Assembly: GCA_035545895.1 (NCBI GenBank)
Contig: DASZXJ010000061.1
Location: forward strand, 1 to 44,553
Source of the DNA: DASZXJ01 sp035545895
GTDB taxonomy: Bacteria; Planctomycetota; Phycisphaerae; Tepidisphaerales; Tepidisphaeraceae
Direction of reading: 5' to 3'
DNA length: 44,553 nucleotides
Part shown: in pieces, positions 34,545 to 41,693 of the stretch
How positions within the stretch are numbered: position 1 is the first letter of the stretch
How the letters are laid out: every line of letters starts with the position of its first letter
Program-made: the position numbers and the translations under genes
The notes under the pieces: model-generated
Told to the model about the DNA's origin: nothing
What the model saw: the letters and a program-made list of their open reading frames with translations, nothing else
The model's database searches: none

Positions 34545-34966
34545 TTGGATGCCATTAATAGACCGGCGCGAATCTGCATTACTCTGGCGACAGTTGGCAA
34601 CGTGTCGTTCATGTGCAAAGCATCGACTGTCGCTCGGCCCGTTGGAGTCAGGCCCCGACAAATCCCGTTTGAATCAATTGAGAAGTGTTCGTCCCACTTT
34701 TGCTTCAATGGATGAAATAAAGGCGACAGTTCACCACTTACCGGATCGTTCGCCACCGTTTTATCTGATTTATGTAAGCTGCAATATGGACACTGAAGCG
34801 CCAGATTGGTCTCTTCGGTCTGTCCCCCTTTGCTTCTAGGAACAATATGATTGATGTGAAAAACGGAAGCCTGGCCGAGCTGCGCTAACCTGCAATACCG
34901 ACAGCGACCCTCATCACGCTGAAATACTGCGACGCGAATTGATTTGGGAATTGCCGACAAGCTCAC
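34541..34966 (-). CDS. HNH endonuclease
   Basis: This encodes 141 residues with a GTG start (34966) overlapping the stop of the 74-residue gene as GTGA. The core is RDEGRCRYC, then HINHIVPRSKGGQTEETNLA and LQCPYCSLHKSDK, i.e. two zinc-binding CxxC knuckles flanking the HNH site (HINHIVPRSKGG, N). This fits the small standalone HNH nucleases. The 3' end overlaps the TIM-barrel start as ATGA. A DNA target is not known. The tight coupling to the small upstream protein suggests that the two work together. Confidence 0.9.
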   Translation of the reverse strand: MSLSAIPKSIRVAVFQRDEGRCRYCRLAQLGQASVFHINHIVPRSKGGQTEETNLALQCPYCSLHKSDKTVANDPVSGELSPLFHPLKQKWDEHFSIDSNGICRGLTPTGRATVDALHMNDTLPTVARVMQIRAGLLMASK

Positions 34967-35187
34967 GTCAAACTCTGCGGCTGAAGCGCCATCGAGACAA
35001 TCTGGCCAAACTGAGCCATTCGCACCAACGTCTCAAGCTCGGCCTTCTCCGTGTGATCCAGTTTTCCGTCCGTATTTCTCTCCAGAAGCACATGCATGCG
35101 ATCGGTCAGCTCATCAGACAGCTTTACAATCCCCGAAAGCACCTCACGAGAGACCGAAAACGTGATGGGATCGGCGACTTGAACCAT
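34963..35187 (-). CDS. Small helical protein paired with HNH nuclease
   Basis: This encodes 74 residues, MVQVADPITFSVSREVLSGI..., mostly helical with an RMHVLLERNTDGKLDHTEKA segment. There is no signal or zinc site. The last codons overlap the GTG start of the HNH gene as GTGA. Pairs of a small protein and an HNH nuclease of this form occur in several phyla. Whether the small protein is an inhibitor, a targeting factor or neither is not known. Confidence 0.75.
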   Translation of the reverse strand: MVQVADPITFSVSREVLSGIVKLSDELTDRMHVLLERNTDGKLDHTEKAELETLVRMAQFGQIVSMALQPQSLT

Positions 35188-35255
35188 GGGAAATCATTAT
35201 ATGCCGTGAAACCTGCAAGGGAAGATCGTTCTCACAACCTTGGAAACACGTTTCA

Positions 35256-36767
35256 TCATTCAAATTCAGCCACGTACCGCCTAATCATCCCCAGCAAGCG
35301 CTCCTTCGACTGCATTCCGTAAAACAACTCGCGGTCGAAAAGGGTTTGCTCTTCCCGAAGTTTTTGTTCGGTGTCCAGCACCTTCTGTTGCCAGGAAACC
35401 ATCACGCCCGTCTGGGAAATGACATCATTCAGTTCGGCGTGCATTTGATAAAACCGGCGGCTGCGATCCTTCGAACGGCGCGGAAGTGACGCAATCTGGG
35501 CCACCAATTCGCGCTTGCGCTGGCCCAGCGCGCCGTGTCGCAGGCGATGGCCCTCCTGTTTGACACAGGGAATACACAGCCTCTGCTGACCCACGGCCGG
35601 CGGGAAATACATCGTGCCGGTTGTCACCGCAAAGGCCGGCGCCTCGATGTCATAATGCAAATGGATGAGCTGATCCGTCACCTGGTCATATCGTCCACCA
35701 CCTATCCCGTGAACGAATTGATCGACCATCAGCAATCGCAAGAACATCGTCAACGTCAGCGCCCGCGGCGCGATTCGATGCTGCGTGGAGACCAGCCAGC
35801 GGTTCAATCGATTGGCGGCTTCCCAGCCGTCGATCTCCTTTTCAAAGGTAAACTCCTCGCCGCCAGGCAGTTTGAGCATCCAGCCGTTGTCCGTCCGAAA
35901 CACCGTCGGCCGAATGCGCTTGCCGCCGTGCAAATCGTCCAGCCAGAACGGGATTTCCACCGACTCGTCGCTGGCAAATAGGTCGGGCATGGGCCTCATG
36001 TTGGAGGCAATGCCATGTGCCTTTCGATATTGCTCCAGCGCCGTGTTGTAATGCGCTGCAATCGCATCGGGCCGGGCGACCAGATCATGGACAAAAAGCA
36101 GAAATGCCTCGCATCCCCAGATCGGCGATGCCAACAAGACGTGCTGCCTCAACCCCAAACCCCAATCCAACTCGTGCAGCGCATTGGCGAGCGCCGCCGC
36201 GAGCGTAACATCGCGTTCCAGCGCCGACTTGCGCAAACTCGCCAGCACTTCCCCCACCACGGGCTTAAAATCCCAAGGCCAATCCTTCAGCATTGAGAAA
36301 ATCTGATCGATGTGCGCCGGCGATGGCGGCGAAAGCTGCGCGCTCCACGACGCTGTCGTCAAATGCGGATCATCCGAGATCGGCACCGCCTGGCCCGGCC
36401 AGCGCAACTCCAGGTGCTTGGGCGCATCCGAATCCACCGCAATATGAAACGCCTGCCCCTCAACTTTCCCCGCGGCCGCGTGAAGCAACGCGTTTTTCGC
36501 CCAAACACCCGCGTGAAACAGTTCGGTCTGATGACCCATCGCCAAAATCGGCTGATCCGAATCCTGCCCGATGAATTGCCGCATGCGCCGGCGCACCCGC
36601 GGCAGGGGTATGTTTTGAATGACGATCGAATCGGATGTGCCCAGACGCTTTTGATTAGACAGCGTGTCGCGAAGAATCTGCCCCGGGTGCGGCCAAATGA
36701 CAACCTGACCGTCCTCGGACGGCGCTTTCCAATCCGGGTAGTCCCGCAAACTTCCGCTCATCCTCAT
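35256..36767 (-). CDS. Conserved protein, distantly BshC-like
   Basis: This encodes about 503 residues from ATG 36767 (TTG and GTG starts two codons further up are possible). The segment MGHQTELFHAGVWAKNALLH and HIAVDSDAPKHLEL has the spacing of the GQQxGLFxGPxYxxxK / VFWxxxxDHDxxE motifs of BshC, the last enzyme of bacillithiol synthesis, but the match is partial. A C-terminal coiled region (LDTEQKLREEQTLFDRELFY) is also BshC-like. A CIPCVKQEG pair is unusual. It may be a BshC relative with another job. No bshA or bshB is in the window. Confidence 0.55.
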   Translation of the reverse strand: MRMSGSLRDYPDWKAPSEDGQVVIWPHPGQILRDTLSNQKRLGTSDSIVIQNIPLPRVRRRMRQFIGQDSDQPILAMGHQTELFHAGVWAKNALLHAAAGKVEGQAFHIAVDSDAPKHLELRWPGQAVPISDDPHLTTASWSAQLSPPSPAHIDQIFSMLKDWPWDFKPVVGEVLASLRKSALERDVTLAAALANALHELDWGLGLRQHVLLASPIWGCEAFLLFVHDLVARPDAIAAHYNTALEQYRKAHGIASNMRPMPDLFASDESVEIPFWLDDLHGGKRIRPTVFRTDNGWMLKLPGGEEFTFEKEIDGWEAANRLNRWLVSTQHRIAPRALTLTMFLRLLMVDQFVHGIGGGRYDQVTDQLIHLHYDIEAPAFAVTTGTMYFPPAVGQQRLCIPCVKQEGHRLRHGALGQRKRELVAQIASLPRRSKDRSRRFYQMHAELNDVISQTGVMVSWQQKVLDTEQKLREEQTLFDRELFYGMQSKERLLGMIRRYVAEFE

Positions 36768-36782
36768 CACCAAAAAAAGAGA

Positions 36783-36887
36783 AGAGCCACGAAGAGGCGA
36801 AGCAGCACGAAGTCAACACGAAGAAGAAAATCATTTCTTAAATTCTTCGTGGCTTTCTTCGTGTCCCTTCGTGCCTTCGTGGCTCTG
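36783..36887. repeat. GCCACGAAG-type inverted repeat, copy D
   Basis: Arms AGAGCCACGAAGAGGCGAAG and CTTCGTGCCTTCGTGGCTCT flank a variable centre. It fills the gap between the GT2 gene stop (36901) and the BshC-like gene start. Confidence 0.85.
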
Positions 36888-36900
36888 TCTTTGAATAGAA

Positions 36901-37635
36901 TTATTCACACGACATCGGACACGGCTCTTGTTCCAGAGGCGGCTGCCATTGCAGTTCGCGGTTGAAGACATCGAGATAATGCGCCAGTCGAATGTCCGCA
37001 TTGTCCAGCGCGCCGCCGAATGTGCGATTGAGATCCTTGTAGATCAATCGAACCGGAATTTCCTTGATGCGCGCCCTCGTCGCCGCCAGGCGCGGCCAAA
37101 GTTGCATGGGAAATGCATATCCCGTTTCATCCAGCCGCAGTTTCATCATCGCGCTCACCCGATGGGCTTTGAAACCGCAAAACGCATCGGTGATGAAAAA
37201 CCCAAGCACGCTGTTCACCATGCTCGTGATCGTCGAATTGATCAATCGGCGGTCGCCCGGCGGAAGATCGTCATCCCCGTGCGGCCTGAGATATCTCGAT
37301 CCACTGATCAGGTCATACTCGTCATTTCTGATCTGCCGTACAAAGTGCGGAATGGTTTCCGGATCATGCTGCTCGTCGCAGTCCATGGTAATGACCCAGT
37401 CATATCCGTTGGCGTCGGCATAGTTGAACGAATCGATGATGCTCTGCCCATAACCACGGTTCGTGGCATGGTGAATCACCTGGATATCGTCGCGACTGTC
37501 CAATAACTCGGCCGTGCCGTCTGTGCTGCCGTCGTCGATCACCAGAATATCACTGTGGAATTCGCGGACCTTATCCAGCACCTGCCGAACGGTCCTGATC
37601 TCGTTGAAGACGGGAATGGCAACGATCCAGCGCAA
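36901..37635 (-). CDS. Glycosyltransferase family 2
   Basis: This encodes 244 residues from a TTG start (37635), chosen because AGGGAGA lies 6 nt upstream (37642-37648) and the conserved sequence begins at once with WIVAIPVFNEIRTVRQVL. A GTG at 37668 would add 11 residues over the Shine-Dalgarno. The GT-A core has IPVFNE, VIDDGSTDGTAELLD, NRGYGQSII and ITMDCDEQHDPETIPHF (a DxD-type site). ISGSRYLRPHGDDDLPPGDR is the dolichol-phosphate mannosyltransferase-like acceptor region. No membrane domain is attached. It probably transfers a sugar to a lipid carrier or glycan. Confidence 0.9.
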   Translation of the reverse strand: MRWIVAIPVFNEIRTVRQVLDKVREFHSDILVIDDGSTDGTAELLDSRDDIQVIHHATNRGYGQSIIDSFNYADANGYDWVITMDCDEQHDPETIPHFVRQIRNDEYDLISGSRYLRPHGDDDLPPGDRRLINSTITSMVNSVLGFFITDAFCGFKAHRVSAMMKLRLDETGYAFPMQLWPRLAATRARIKEIPVRLIYKDLNRTFGGALDNADIRLAHYLDVFNRELQWQPPLEQEPCPMSCE

Positions 37636-37797
37636 AGTAAATCTCCCTGTAAAACAGGACCGCGCCACCGCGCGAGCCGATGCTGATCCTAGAAGTGGGC
37701 CTTCATTCGGTCAACCTGATACTGGTTTCAGAATTGACCCGTATACGCAGCGGCGCTTATATTCACGCCGCACGTGCCTGCAACCTGGGTAGACTTT

Positions 37798-38802
37798 ATG
37801 ATCCAATCCGGCCGATCCGTGCGACTCGCATCGCTCATCTTGCTGACGACCAGCCTTCTGTTTGCCGGCTGCGCTTCTCAGAAGCCCCTGCCCGAACATC
37901 CGGAAGGCGTGGACTATTACGTCCAGGGCGTACAACTCAACAAGTCCGGCAAGATCGACCAGGCCATCGACATGTGGGAAAAGGCGGTCATCGCCAACCC
38001 CAAGCTCAGGATGGCGCATGTCATGCTCGGCGATGCCTATCGCTCCAGAGGCGATTATTCCCGCGCCGCGGTCCATTATGACGCCGCCACCAAGCTCGAC
38101 CGATACTCCTTTTCCAACCATTACAACCTTGGCGTGGCGTATCAGATGCTCAATCGCCTGGAAGAAGCCGCCACCGCCTATCTGTCCGCCATCGAACTCA
38201 ATCCCCGCGATGTCAAATCCAACATGAACCTCGGCTTGGTTTACCTGGCCTTGGGCAAGAACGACTCAGCCGTCACGTTCCTGGACCGCGCGACCAAGCT
38301 TGACCCCAGCTATGGCCCGGCGAGATCCAACCTCGGAGTAGCCCTCGATGCCCGCGGCGACCTGATGGCGGCGGAATCCAATTACCGCAAAGCGCTCGAA
38401 CTCGATTCCAAAAACCTCGTCACCCAGCAAAACCTCGCGCAAAACCTGATCAGCCAGAAAAAAACCTCCGAAGCCCTCACGATCATGGAGCACGTGCTGA
38501 CCCAGACCGATTCCCCCGCCGCCCATAAACGCTACGGCGATGCACTGGCGCAAGCCAGGAAATTCGACCAAGCCACCGCTCAAATGGATATCGCGCTCAA
38601 GGCCGACCCGACGTATATCCCAGCCATCAATGGCAAAGCCGATGTATTGATCCTGCAATACACCGCCGGCCTGGAACTGGACGACAAGCTCCGCATGACC
38701 GCACTGGACCTGTGGCGATCAAGCCTGAAAATGAATCCCAACCAGCCCGGCATCGCCGAAAGCATCAAGAAATGGACTCAGCCGGGCCTGTTCGGAAACT
38801 GA
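37798..38802 (+). CDS. TPR lipoprotein
   Basis: This encodes 334 residues from ATG 37798. The signal peptide ends in LLFAGC, a standard lipobox, so the mature protein is lipid-anchored at Cys-26. It contains at least five TPR units (for example QAIDMWEKAVIANPKLRMAH, AAVHYDAATKLDRYSFSNHY, EAATAYLSAIELNPRDVKSN, SAVTFLDRATKLDPSYGPAR, AAESNYRKALELDSKNLVTQ). It probably acts as a protein-protein scaffold in the envelope. The 162-bp gap to the divergent GT2 gene holds no other gene. Confidence 0.88.
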   Translation: MIQSGRSVRLASLILLTTSLLFAGCASQKPLPEHPEGVDYYVQGVQLNKSGKIDQAIDMWEKAVIANPKLRMAHVMLGDAYRSRGDYSRAAVHYDAATKLDRYSFSNHYNLGVAYQMLNRLEEAATAYLSAIELNPRDVKSNMNLGLVYLALGKNDSAVTFLDRATKLDPSYGPARSNLGVALDARGDLMAAESNYRKALELDSKNLVTQQNLAQNLISQKKTSEALTIMEHVLTQTDSPAAHKRYGDALAQARKFDQATAQMDIALKADPTYIPAINGKADVLILQYTAGLELDDKLRMTALDLWRSSLKMNPNQPGIAESIKKWTQPGLFGN

Positions 38803-38837
38803 TTGCACCCCAAACAATCCAAACCTGTTCCATTGGC

Positions 38838-38913
38838 CTCCGGCTCCGCCGGGGGACACGCACGCCAACAAGTACCATCCGAATTCATGAATGTCCCCCG
38901 GCGGAGCCGGGGG
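38838..38913. repeat. REP inverted pair with CCGGCTCCGCCGG core
   Basis: Left arm 38838-38858 and right arm 38892-38913 are reverse complements (core CCGGCTCCGCCGGGGGACA), and each arm contains the CCGGCnnnGCCGG-type palindrome. The pair lies in the 126-bp gap between the TPR gene and rluA-family gene. Confidence 0.75.
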
Positions 38914-38928
38914 CTAACGGGCCAATTG

Positions 38929-39633
38929 ATGATCCTGCATGACGATGCCGACGTTGTCGCCATCGATAAACCATCCGGCCTGGCCGCCATCCCCGGCCGC
39001 GATGAAGCCGATAGTGTTCTGCAAAAACTGTCCGAGCAACTGTCGTGCAAACTGCTCGTCGTTCATCGTCTGGACAAAGACACCAGCGGCGTCATGCTGT
39101 TCGCCAAACACACCGATGCCCAGCGGCATCTGTCCCACCAGTTCCAGAACAACACCGTGCAAAAGGAATATCTCGCGCTGGTGGCCGGCCACCCGCAGCA
39201 GCGCGAGGGAGAAATCGATGCCCCCATCGGCGTGCATCCAACACACACAAAAATGATGGCCGTCCTCAAACACGGCGGGCGACCCGCGCGCACGCTTTGG
39301 AAAGTGGAACAGCAATTCCGCAATTTCGCGCTGCTGCGCGTCTTCCCTAAAACCGGAAAAACCCACCAAATCCGCGTGCATCTCGCCCACATCGGCCTGC
39401 CCCTGGCGATCGACCCCCTCTACCACCACCGCGCCGGCCCGATTTTGCTGAGTCAATTCAAACGCAACTACCGCCCCAAACCCGAAGGCGAACGGCCGCT
39501 GATTGATCGCTTAACGTTGCACGCGGAGAAACTGCGTTTCACCCATCCAGATGGACGCCCAATCGAGATCGTCTCCGCGTTACCTAAGGACTTTCGCTCG
39601 ACCTTGAACATGCTCGCAAAGTACGCGCGGTAA
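38929..39633 (+). CDS. RluA-family pseudouridine synthase
   Basis: This encodes 234 residues from ATG 38929. An in-frame extension upstream would read through a REP pair and adds nothing conserved. The catalytic motif VHRLDKDTSGVMLFAK contains the active-site Asp. DVVAIDKPSGLAAIPG and PKTGKTHQIRVHLAHIGLPL with DPLY are further family motifs. There is no S4 domain, as in RluA/RluC-minimal and TruC-like members. The rRNA or tRNA uridine targeted is not assignable. Confidence 0.92.
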   Translation: MILHDDADVVAIDKPSGLAAIPGRDEADSVLQKLSEQLSCKLLVVHRLDKDTSGVMLFAKHTDAQRHLSHQFQNNTVQKEYLALVAGHPQQREGEIDAPIGVHPTHTKMMAVLKHGGRPARTLWKVEQQFRNFALLRVFPKTGKTHQIRVHLAHIGLPLAIDPLYHHRAGPILLSQFKRNYRPKPEGERPLIDRLTLHAEKLRFTHPDGRPIEIVSALPKDFRSTLNMLAKYAR

Positions 39634-39645
39634 CCCACCCCTACG

Positions 39646-39665
39646 CCCGACCCTTCAGGGTCGGG
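39646..39665. repeat. REP palindrome containing the transposase stop
   Basis: CCCGACCC-TTCA-GGGTCGGG is a perfect 8-bp stem. The RAYT stop codon (39655-39657 on the minus strand) lies in its loop. It matches the REPs at 40241-40260 and 40291-40310. Confidence 0.9.
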
Positions 39666-40218
39666 GCTCCGCAAGTTTTATTAACTCCGACAACACCGCT
39701 GCCCCTTCAAACAAATGATCATGAACATACTTTTTACAATTCCAAAAGTGCCCCTCATCATTGATTGACAAAGTCCGACACCCCGCTGCCCAAATACCAC
39801 CCGGTTTTACAATCCCCTGCCGCGAAAGAATAAACGAACACTTACCCTTCGCCTCCCCAACAATGATCTTCGGATCGCGCGGTGACAGTTTATTGGGAGC
39901 AGTAAATCGCGCAAGCAAGTGCCAATGCTTCGCACCAATACTCATCTCAACCACTTCCACTTCGCGTTCGATCAGTGCTGCGTGAAGCGATTTGCAGACT
40001 TCGATTCGCTGGTCGTGATTGAGTTCGACGGGACTTTGTTTCAGTAATTTCTTTGACCGAGCCTTCAAATCCGCGAATGCGCGTTTGGGAAAGGGATGTT
40101 TGTAATCTGCGTCGACGTGTCGTCGATGATCGCGTTCGCGCCATCCGCGGTCTTCGCCGGGTAACCATTGACCGTACATGCTTCCGGTGCAATGAAACCA
40201 ATTGCGCCAGGGTTGCAT
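39655..40218 (-). CDS. REP-associated tyrosine transposase (RAYT, Y1 HUH)
   Basis: This encodes 187 residues. The N-terminus has WFHCTGSMYGQWLPGEDRGW, the WLPG signature of a planctomycete-rich group of IS200-like proteins. The HUH pair H98-W-H100 (AKHWHLLARFTAPN) and a C-terminal CKKYVHDHLFEG with the probable nucleophile Y164 define a Y1 domain. A strong GGAGGAG Shine-Dalgarno precedes the ATG. REPs lie on both sides, so it is a domesticated transposase that processes REPs, by analogy with characterised RAYTs. It interrupts the gap between the rluA-family gene and argF, transcribed with argF's strand. It appears intact. Confidence 0.88.
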   Translation of the reverse strand: MQPWRNWFHCTGSMYGQWLPGEDRGWRERDHRRHVDADYKHPFPKRAFADLKARSKKLLKQSPVELNHDQRIEVCKSLHAALIEREVEVVEMSIGAKHWHLLARFTAPNKLSPRDPKIIVGEAKGKCSFILSRQGIVKPGGIWAAGCRTLSINDEGHFWNCKKYVHDHLFEGAAVLSELIKLAEPRP

Positions 40219-40240
40219 GATGATCTCCTCCCGCGAAACG

Positions 40241-40310
40241 CCCGACCCTTTAGGGTCGGGGCTCTATCTTTCTTCCGTCACGTTACCGACCCCAACCCTA
40301 AAGGGTTGGG
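40241..40310. repeat. REPIN: inverted pair of REPs upstream of RAYT
   Basis: Two REPs face each other. CCCGACCC-TTTA-GGGTCGGG (40241-40260) and CCCAACCC-TAAA-GGGTTGGG (40291-40310) are in opposite orientation; the second differs by a compensated G-to-A change in both arms. The pair lies between the RAYT start and the argF stop and could also act as the argF transcript end. Confidence 0.85.
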
Positions 40311-40316
40311 CTTTTG

Positions 40317-41237
40317 TCAAACTCCGCCCATCAGCACCGCGAGCAATCCCTTTTGGAAATGCAGCCGATTCTCCGCCTGCGGGAAGATCAATGACTGTTT
40401 TCCCTCGATGACGCCATCGCTGATTTCCATGTCGCGATATGCGGGCAGGCAATGCAGGACAACCGCTTGTTTTGGCGCCTCGGCCAGCAGTTGTTCGTTG
40501 ATCTGATATCCCTGGAAATCTTTCAGCCGCTTGGCCTTTTCCTTTTCCTGACCCATGCTGACCCAGGTGTCGGTGTAGATGGCGTCGGCTTCGCGGACAG
40601 CCTGGATCGGGTTGGGCTCGACGATGAAATCCATGTCGGGAACTTGCGACATGATGCGATCGACATCCTCGCGCGGCAGTTCATACGATGGCGGTGATGA
40701 CAAGATAAACCGCACGCCCATCTTGCCGCATGCCACCGATAGCGATCGCGCGACGTTGTTGCCGTCTCCGACGTACGCCAGCGTTCGGCCTTTGACGTCG
40801 CCGAAATGCTCGACGAGCGTCATGAGATCAGCCATGGCTTGGCAGGGGTGGCTGTAATCGGTCAGGCCGTTGATGACCGGCACGGTCGCGAATTTCGCCA
40901 GGTCTTTGACGGCCTGGTGATCAAACGTCCGCGCCATGATCCCATCGCACATGCCCGACAACACCCGAGCCACATCCTTGGCGGGCTCGCGCTTGCCCAA
41001 CCCCACTTCTTCGTCACGAAGCAGCAGCCCATTGCCGCCGAGTTGAGTCATCGCCACAGCGAAACTCACGCGCGTCCGCAGGGACGGCTTTTCAAAGATC
41101 ATCGCCAACGACTTGTTGGTCAGGATCTGATCGTTCTTGCCGGTGCTTTTGAGTTGCTTTTTCAAGTGCGCGGAAACATCCAGCACATGCCGCAGGTCGG
41201 CATCGGATGTTTCGGCAATGGAAATGAAGTGACGCAT
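40317..41237 (-). CDS. argF: Ornithine carbamoyltransferase
   Basis: This encodes 306 residues and converts ornithine and carbamoyl phosphate to citrulline in arginine synthesis. The carbamoyl-phosphate site is FEKPSLRTRVSF, followed by HPCQAMADLMTL (HPxQ) and the ornithine-site HCLPAYRDMEI with DTWVSMGQE. The leucine in the SxRT position is accepted in many OTCases. The start ATG at 41237 has no Shine-Dalgarno directly upstream. The expected one (AGGAG) is on the far side of the inserted four-helix-bundle element at 41246-41689. It is part of an argB-argF operon. Confidence 0.95.
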   Translation of the reverse strand: MRHFISIAETSDADLRHVLDVSAHLKKQLKSTGKNDQILTNKSLAMIFEKPSLRTRVSFAVAMTQLGGNGLLLRDEEVGLGKREPAKDVARVLSGMCDGIMARTFDHQAVKDLAKFATVPVINGLTDYSHPCQAMADLMTLVEHFGDVKGRTLAYVGDGNNVARSLSVACGKMGVRFILSSPPSYELPREDVDRIMSQVPDMDFIVEPNPIQAVREADAIYTDTWVSMGQEKEKAKRLKDFQGYQINEQLLAEAPKQAVVLHCLPAYRDMEISDGVIEGKQSLIFPQAENRLHFQKGLLAVLMGGV

Positions 41238-41245
41238 GAGAATGG

Positions 41246-41689
41246 TACTGGTTACTTGTTATTTGTTACTTGCGGTTTCTGATCTTTGGGCGATCTTGCG
41301 TTTCAAAACCTTGATGTAAGCATTCAGCCGAGGACCCAATTCCTGGACAATCGGCTGTAATTGAGCAATCTGTTCGTCATTGAGCAATCGTCTTCGATAT
41401 GCGCGTCTCAAAAAGTGCCGTGTTTCATAGAACGAACTTCGGGATATTCGTGCAAAGTAACAGTTGTCCTTGTACGAACCATGACCACGGCCTTCAGCTA
41501 AATTCGCGCCAATACTATCCGCAGCACGAACGAGTTGCCCGCCAACTTGATCCCGCGCGAACCGTTCCCAATCAATAATCAATTTCCAGATCGCATCCGC
41601 CAATTCTTCTGCGAGCCGATAAATGTCGAGTTCTTCAAATCCCTTAACCATCACAGGCACCACAAGTAACAAATAACAAGTAACCAGTA
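41246..41689 (-). mobile_element. 444-bp element with IVP-type gene and 27-bp inverted repeats
   Basis: Terminal inverted repeats 41246-41272 and 41663-41689 are perfect over 27 bp and continue inwards with one mismatch and three more pairs. The interior encodes a four-helix-bundle protein of the 23S rRNA intervening-sequence (IVP) family, whose stop is inside the left repeat. The element lies between the argB stop (41694) and argF ATG (41237). On the minus strand, AGGAG (41691-41695), overlapping the argB stop, is directly before it, and CCATTCTC-ATG directly after it. With the element removed, the spacing from AGGAG to the argF ATG would be 9 nt. No target-site duplication is evident. Confidence 0.85.
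41259..41651 (-). CDS. Four-helix-bundle protein, 23S rRNA IVP family
   Basis: This encodes 130 residues from ATG 41651. Non-ATG starts further up lie in the right inverted repeat. The family signature is ELDIYRLAEELADAIWKLII, QLVRAADSIGANLAEGRGHG and RISRSSFYETRHFLRRAYRR. Homologues are the proteins encoded in the intervening sequences of 23S rRNA genes and the Avd-like four-helix bundles; they form pentameric basic barrels, and the function is unresolved. The stop TAA (41259-41261) is in the left inverted repeat. The gene is carried by the element described above. Confidence 0.92.
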   Translation of the reverse strand: MVKGFEELDIYRLAEELADAIWKLIIDWERFARDQVGGQLVRAADSIGANLAEGRGHGSYKDNCYFARISRSSFYETRHFLRRAYRRRLLNDEQIAQLQPIVQELGPRLNAYIKVLKRKIAQRSETASNK

Positions 41690-41693
41690 ACTC

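Noticed and set aside
41246..41689. An insertion sequence with transposase
   Set aside because: The only gene is a four-helix-bundle IVP protein with no catalytic motif of a transposase; called an IVP element instead.
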